64,000 nucleotides of DNA from Hydnum rufescens UP504. Taxonomy: Eukaryota > Basidiomycota > Agaricomycetes > Cantharellales > Hydnaceae. A model generated the notes under the pieces. It was not told the origin of the DNA. It worked only from the letters and a program-made list of their open reading frames with translations, and searched no databases. The stretch spans positions 329,879-393,878 of the forward strand of contig MU128919.1 of the NCBI GenBank assembly GCA_014904985.1, written 5' to 3'. Within the stretch, counting starts at the first letter, position 1; each line of letters opens with the position of its first letter. The translations under genes and the position numbers were made by a program. Shown in pieces: positions 58,898-64,000 of the stretch.

Positions 58898-61262
58898 AGA
58901 AGTCAGGAAAAATTGAACAATAGTACGTAGGGGTGTAATATTTGACAATCACTATACATGCATATTGCATATGTACATATCAATGAAACTTCATATACCT
59001 GGGGTATCATATGGGGAAGAAAAAGGATAGGCGATGAGGGAACGCTCGAAGCAGTTATAAGCTGAGAAGACAAAGTGTATAATATGGACTGAGGCACGAA
59101 ACACTCCTAAAACGACACACGATTGGGTGAGCTCTTGGTACAACGTAGAGCTCCAATGGAATCGATTACTCACAACCTCGGAGGGTACGTTCAGTGGCCC
59201 AACGATTGGCGATTGTTGCACGGACCTTTGGAGAAAGAGATTTGAAGGCCGAATTCACTGATCCCGAATGCTCGTATGTGGACGTGAACAACTCTTGTAC
59301 GACAGAGCAGAAGAACCAGCAATTTTCCTACAATATTAGGAATCAACCGAATATTTTTCGGCTTCGAGGGTTTGAGGTGAATGGACGCAGACGTACAGGA
59401 TATACAGTATATATGGTGGATTCCTCCTCCATGATATTCAGGAGGATGGCCAATTCTCCGAGGGATGGATTGTCTCGTTGAAATGTGACAAGAGAGAGGG
59501 TATTCATCGGCGGCGTATGGAGAGAATCTTCATTCCACGATATAATTACCTGAAAGATGATATCGTGGTGAACACCTCGGAGTAATACAAGATGGAATGA
59601 TGAGTCCAGTGCTTACCCGGTCCTCAGGTGGAAATTTGGAGGATACACTCCGAAATCGAAGCCACGGATTGCAGTCCCGTCCCGCCGCTCGATTGAGACG
59701 TAGATAGAATAACTGCCCATGAGAGGGCTGTACGCCGAGGAGTATGTACGTGTGTTTGATGGTAAACCTCACTTCTTGGTACATTCCCAGAGAGAAGATT
59801 TTGTACTCCGCAGAGGCAGGGGTGGAGAGGACGTGTTCACAGAAATGGATAATGGACATGTTGGGTACTGCCTGCAGATTCCTCGAAGTCTGAGCGTAGT
59901 CGGATAGGTTCTGTGAAGAGGTCCCACGCATCGTTTCCACCACGGACGGGTCATCGGAAAGAATATGATCAGATGGAGGCACAGCGAGGAGTGGAACAAA
60001 TTGGAAAGGGAATTTAGGTGGGATGCCCGACACGTACAGAGGTCATACGAGCTTGTGATTGCTTAGAGGTCGTCTTGTAAGGAAGATGTGCGAAGTACCA
60101 GACAGTAGAGGCCGTCTTTATAAGGGGTCCGTATAGTGACATCCAGGTTAACACTCGCCGCCGCGCTAAATTTTGAACGCCTCGAGGCCCGTGAGAGTTT
60201 ATCGGAGAGGCGGTGATGTCACACCCTGGCCGGTGCACAGGGTAATCACTTGTGTATACATTTGCACTACCAATTTTGTCAGTACAGAAACGCGGTTGGA
60301 TTTTTGCCGAAGTGTCGGCGGAACGAGTATGGGTCACCCCAAAAGCCTGTCTCATTCACCAATATATACATCCTATTATCGCAAGGCAAGGCGGGAGAGC
60401 GCCAGCAAGAAGATGTCCTGGTGTGGAATAATTGATATGATGAAATAGGTCCACCATCTTTACCCAAAAAAGGCTTGGCAGTGGCCCGTGGCAAATAATT
60501 CCAGTGGCACGCGAGTCCTTGACCAAAAATAGATCGTCAACATTGGTCAGGCCGATCGTGTGCAGCCCACAGCCTCGACCAGAATATAGGGCCCAGTGGT
60601 AAGGTCAGGCTCCACTGATAAAAAAACACGGGTACCATGGCATATAATTCGAGAAGAGGCCACAGCCTCGTCGGACTTCAATGCTATCAACACAGGGATA
60701 CTAGAGACTAGCCGAAGAGGGGTGGAAGAGGAAATGATCTGCATTGATGAAACAGGGGCGCTTGGTCGAAATTTATCCAGGATAAAGAAAGTATGACCCT
60801 ATCAAGAGAAAACATCAGACCTAGGGAAACATGGCGATTTCTGTTCAACACTGCTGGGATAGCGGTCTCCTCGTACCAAGAAGCACACCTTAACAAAGAT
60901 ACGGCTCAAAATCGGCTCGTAAGATTGGTATAACCCTTCCAACATTGAACGCATTGACACAGCACAGCCGGGAAACTGGCATCACAGAGAATTTCACTGG
61001 CCTGTAAATTAACCGATTCACGTTGTTCATGTGTCTTGAGGTGCGCATCCCCAGATATCCACTAGTATTAGGCACGCTGAGGCGAAGGACGAGGCTAGCT
61101 CACATCTTTCTTGTCCTTTGTCGCCACAGTACGCATTCAAAGACCATGTCAAAGCCATCCCCCGGAGATATGTCGGCAAGTATAAGCACATGTGTTGGAG
61201 GGAGTCTTGCACAAAGGCTGGGAGAACCAAGTTCCGAAGTCCCGGAAATCCCCGAGATCCGC
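58898..61262. repeat. 2.4-kb direct repeat, copy 2 (right of the transposon cluster)
   Basis: Partner of 31,668-34,065, same orientation. Divergence is spread across coding and non-coding parts, so the duplication is old. Confidence 0.75.
58991..59931 (-). CDS. Unchar. family with conserved His and Asn-Cys-Trp motifs, copy 2
   Basis: Exons 59617-59931, 59397-59549, 59177-59327 and 58991-59106 give ~244 aa. The first three exons have exactly the same lengths as in copy 1. Conserved landmarks: MSIIHFCEHVL, FTIKHTYILLGVQPS, YLRLNRAAG, NEDSLHTPPMNTL, ELAILLNIM and ENCWFFCSVVQEL. The candidate histidine and cysteine are kept while the C-terminal tail has diverged (copy 2 ends SSPYDTPGI), which suggests selection on the core. 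Upstream of the chosen ATG the frame is open without another ATG, so an additional 5' exon is possible. No function known. Confidence 0.65.
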
Positions 61263-61356
61263 CCCGGCGTGGCTTATCGCGTCTATCGTTAGAGACCACG
61301 CGATCGAGCCTGTTTCTTTCCCCTGGGACGTTAACACACTCACAATTTTCCCTGTC

Positions 61357-62811
61357 ATGGACAATCAAACGCCCCAAGCGCCCATTTTTTCTTGTCTCTC
61401 ATGCTTCATTCCTTTCACAATAGATGAGGGCCAACGAGAGCATTACCGAAGCGACCACCATTGATATAACATCAAGGTATGTTCCTACCACCCCTTTCCG
61501 ATGATTTATTTAACCATGTCCTTCGGAATTCTCCAACGACGGGTGGCATCTTTGCCTCCAGTAAGCGTCAAGGTATTCAACCAGAAAGTCCTCAACAAAC
61601 GTGTGAAGACAGCAATTACGAATGCGGATCGAGGCGCCGCTTGTGAAGTCTGTAAGTATGGTTTTGGTTTTCCGATCTTTCTGCCTCATTTTCACTTCTG
61701 ATTTGTCATTTCCCTAAATAGCAAAGCATACAGTACACCACGGAAACTGCGTTCCGCCCCACCTCAGTTCCACCCAGATGAAGTACCCTCCGCTCCTGAG
61801 GCCGCCTCCGCAGCCTCTCCCCCAGTGCAGACCCGACCCAGGCATCCGATTCGAAGCCACTTTCACCCTCGTCCTCTGATCCCATCAATACCCAGGATAA
61901 TGACCAAGGTGGAGGTGAATTCAGTATGAAATTTCATCACGGGGACAAACTCAGTCCAACTCTTCTGCTCCAGCGTATCCTCCTCTCTCCCCGACCACTT
62001 ATCACTCATGGCAAGCGCTCACGGATTCTTCATCCCCGATGTAGGCTGTCTGGTCGGTCTCCCTGGTCTCACAATCTATTTGGGCAAAAAAATTGTACTA
62101 CGAAACGAGTACCTCTACTGCAATGGTCGTGCGCACGAATTTCGCCCTCTACACGTGGTGACGAAACATACGATAAATAAAATCCATTGCAAACTCGTGT
62201 GCGAGACCGAGAAGGATCGTCTCAAAATCTCAGGTTTCTACGATTTCACATCGTATCCAATCGCATCGTTCAAATCCAGCAGTCGTCGATCAACGAAACG
62301 AGGGGTGCGTACTTCCACCGCGCCTGGCGAAGGATCATCCGATATGGGCGCAACAGAGGATGACGAGTGGGAGGACAAGGGTGATGAGAACGTGACAGTG
62401 CAAGACGGGGAGTCCATCTACGATGTCGAATCCGACGATGAGGAAGAAATTCTCGAGGGTACCCTGACGTATGGTGACTCGCCTTTCGAGCTGGTTCTTC
62501 CATCTGGAACGCAGATAGGCCATCGAAGCATGCGGCGCTACTACAAACAACCTTCTGTGGTCCCCCTGGCCCCACCCGCATTGGATCCCACACGAGGAGC
62601 CGGTCCAGTACACCGATTACTAGAAGATAAAATTCGGCCTTTGTGCCTAGAAAGGCGGTTTTGGCGCCTTCGTGGAGGGAGTATGACGGTCAAGCCAAGA
62701 ATCGAGGAGAAGCAAGAGAGGCTGGACGCCGTATTCGGGATCAGAAGTGGGAGAATTTCAAGACCGCCGTGGGAATCACCAAAAGCACTATCGTGATCCC
62801 CTGCTACAGGT
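61357..62811 (+). pseudogene. Degenerate REI1-like 60S biogenesis factor
   Basis: REI1 proteins are cytosolic zinc-finger factors that help recycle the shuttling factors of pre-60S ribosomes. Recognisable parts: first zinc finger (FSCLSCFIPFTIDEGQREHYRSD), LPPVSVKVFNQKVLNKR, AHGFFIPDVGCL...LTIYLGKKI, a finger with its first Cys replaced (NEYLYCNGRAHEF), FYDFTSYP, IGHRSMRRYYKQ, NRGEAREAGRRIRDQKWENFKT and NHQKHYRDPLLQ. A TGA replaces an Arg codon at ~61,461, the region after KAYST lacks the second finger helix, and at least three frame changes occur (near 61,721, 62,000 and 62,650-62,780). The missing Cys and finger cannot be explained by base-calling error, so this is a pseudogene copy; a functional REI1 should exist elsewhere. 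Confidence 0.8.
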
Positions 62812-62859
62812 TCGTTCTGACGTTTTTTTTCTTGCTCTCAGACTACTCATCGTAGATGC

Positions 62860-64000
62860 AATATCACAGTAAGGTGGAACACACGTATCGTTGCGTCTTT
62901 GTCGCCATCAGAGTCATCACGTCAATGATGGTAAACGAGATATAGATAGGGATCAAATTGTGGTGGCAGAGTGCGAAGCGGGGATGCTGTCCCGGACCAT
63001 TCCCGCTGTACAATCTATCAAGAACATTCCTCTGAGAATGTGCGTGAGTAAGACGCCGCTATGGCTCTCCCTGCCGCCCAACCGGTACAGCGGTGCTAGT
63101 TTCATAAATATGAGCCGAAGGCCGTGAACGCTTTCATTTTTTGGACCAATCCACCTAATACCTTAACTGATTTTCAGCGAGAGGCGAGATCATCTTCAGA
63201 ATCATGGTCAGAACACGGCTCGATTATGATGACACTCCTACATATAAACAATGCGCCGCAGGGGCCATACTACACGCTGACATCTATGAGCAATGACTAT
63301 ACTACGGCATAAGGCAATTATTTCCACTCGGCACTGGGATACATTCGCGTAATTACCCAAGGCTGTTTTCAGGGCCATCAAAAAAACCCGTGGCGCAACC
63401 GAAATAATAGACCAATGCAAGTATCTGGTATGGCACCTCTCCCGCATTCAATTAACGGTTCCGATGGATTCACCCGCCAACACATGGGTGTCGGTTTCTT
63501 GTAATGTTATGACTGGCGAACTCAGCGGTGTCAAGAATGTCAGTAGTCAACAGAATTTTCGGTGATCAAACAGTCACTGTAATTATTCATAAGGCCTATT
63601 GTGGGCACAGTATTCAAGGAATGTGTCTTCAATCAGAACCCAAAACAAATTAAAGCTGCCGGAATACAGTACTGGCTGGAATTCATTAATCTCCGAGGGA
63701 CAGCCACAGGACAGATCCCATAAGTTCAGCTCCCAGCATGCTTACGTAGATAGGGGCTGGGCGCCTAAAGTGGCGCTTGCCCTCGACCACAGCCATGTGG
63801 GTGAAAGGAATAAGACAAATCTGGGTAAATTTTGGGCGGAATGCCGAAAATCCCGTTACATAAGTCAACTGTTTTGAGGAACAAAGGCGGAAGAATGACA
63901 AATTTCCATATCCCCACTGGGCAACGATCGCAGCATGGTACCACATTCCTGTAAGCCTGTGTGAGTCTGGAACACCACCTGAATTTTGATTCTCTATTCA
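62860..64000. other. No gene recognised to the window end
   Basis: Only short frames without family resemblance. No tRNA, repeat or mobile element was identified. Confidence 0.35.

Noticed and set aside
62891..63127. Short plus-strand frame after the REI1 pseudogene
   Set aside because: 78 codons without splice partners or family resemblance; likely chance.
1..64000. CRISPR arrays, bacterial operons, rRNA genes or clear tRNA genes
   Set aside because: The window is eukaryotic; no regularly spaced direct repeats with unique spacers, rRNA segments or complete tRNA cloverleaf were found by eye.

Overview
The window is nuclear DNA of a filamentous basidiomycete, most likely an Agaricomycete. 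Genes are broken by many 45-75 bp GT-AG introns. The gene content is basidiomycete-like: a FunK1-type kinase pair, an Hsp9/12 gene, a SETD6/Rkm4-type SET gene, a securin-like gene and an AlkB-like dioxygenase with a Cys-rich module. Several Tc1/mariner-, Harbinger- and Copia-type elements are also present. Exon coordinates were built by hand from splice signals and reading-frame continuity.

Layout. 0-31.5 kb is gene-rich: a WBP4-like splicing factor (partial) diverges from the CDP-diacylglycerol synthase gene; a 5-kb palindrome holds two head-to-head FunK1 kinases; then come a small membrane/coiled-coil protein, a SET-domain lysine methyltransferase, Hsp9/12, the F1-ATPase delta subunit, an AlkB-like dioxygenase, a PH/coiled-coil protein and a securin-like protein. 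Two solo LTRs (one decayed) lie in the CpG-poor 18.6-20.4 kb gap.

31.7-61.3 kb is a transposon cluster bracketed by two direct copies of a 2.4-kb segment. Each copy carries a gene of an uncharacterised family with conserved His and Asn-Cys-Trp motifs. Inside are a TA-flanked non-autonomous element, a Copia retrotransposon carrying a nested gag-only LTR element, an N gap followed by a near-copy of the sequence just before it (probable haplotypic or contig-end duplication), and a 9-kb inverted-repeat complex containing a degenerate pogo-like DDE transposon, a solo LTR and a Tourist-like MITE. A clearly broken REI1 copy follows at 61.4-62.8 kb.

Two themes recur. Sequence decay in the repeats is almost entirely CpG to TpG/CpA, as expected from cytosine methylation and deamination: 19 of 20 LTR-LTR differences sit at inferred ancestral CpG sites. 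Separately, otherwise conserved host genes carry single-base indels, mostly in short G/C runs, which look like residual assembly errors. Several broken genes here may therefore be intact in the organism. The two palindromes both show nearly identical inner arms and diverged outer arms, which suggests gene conversion.
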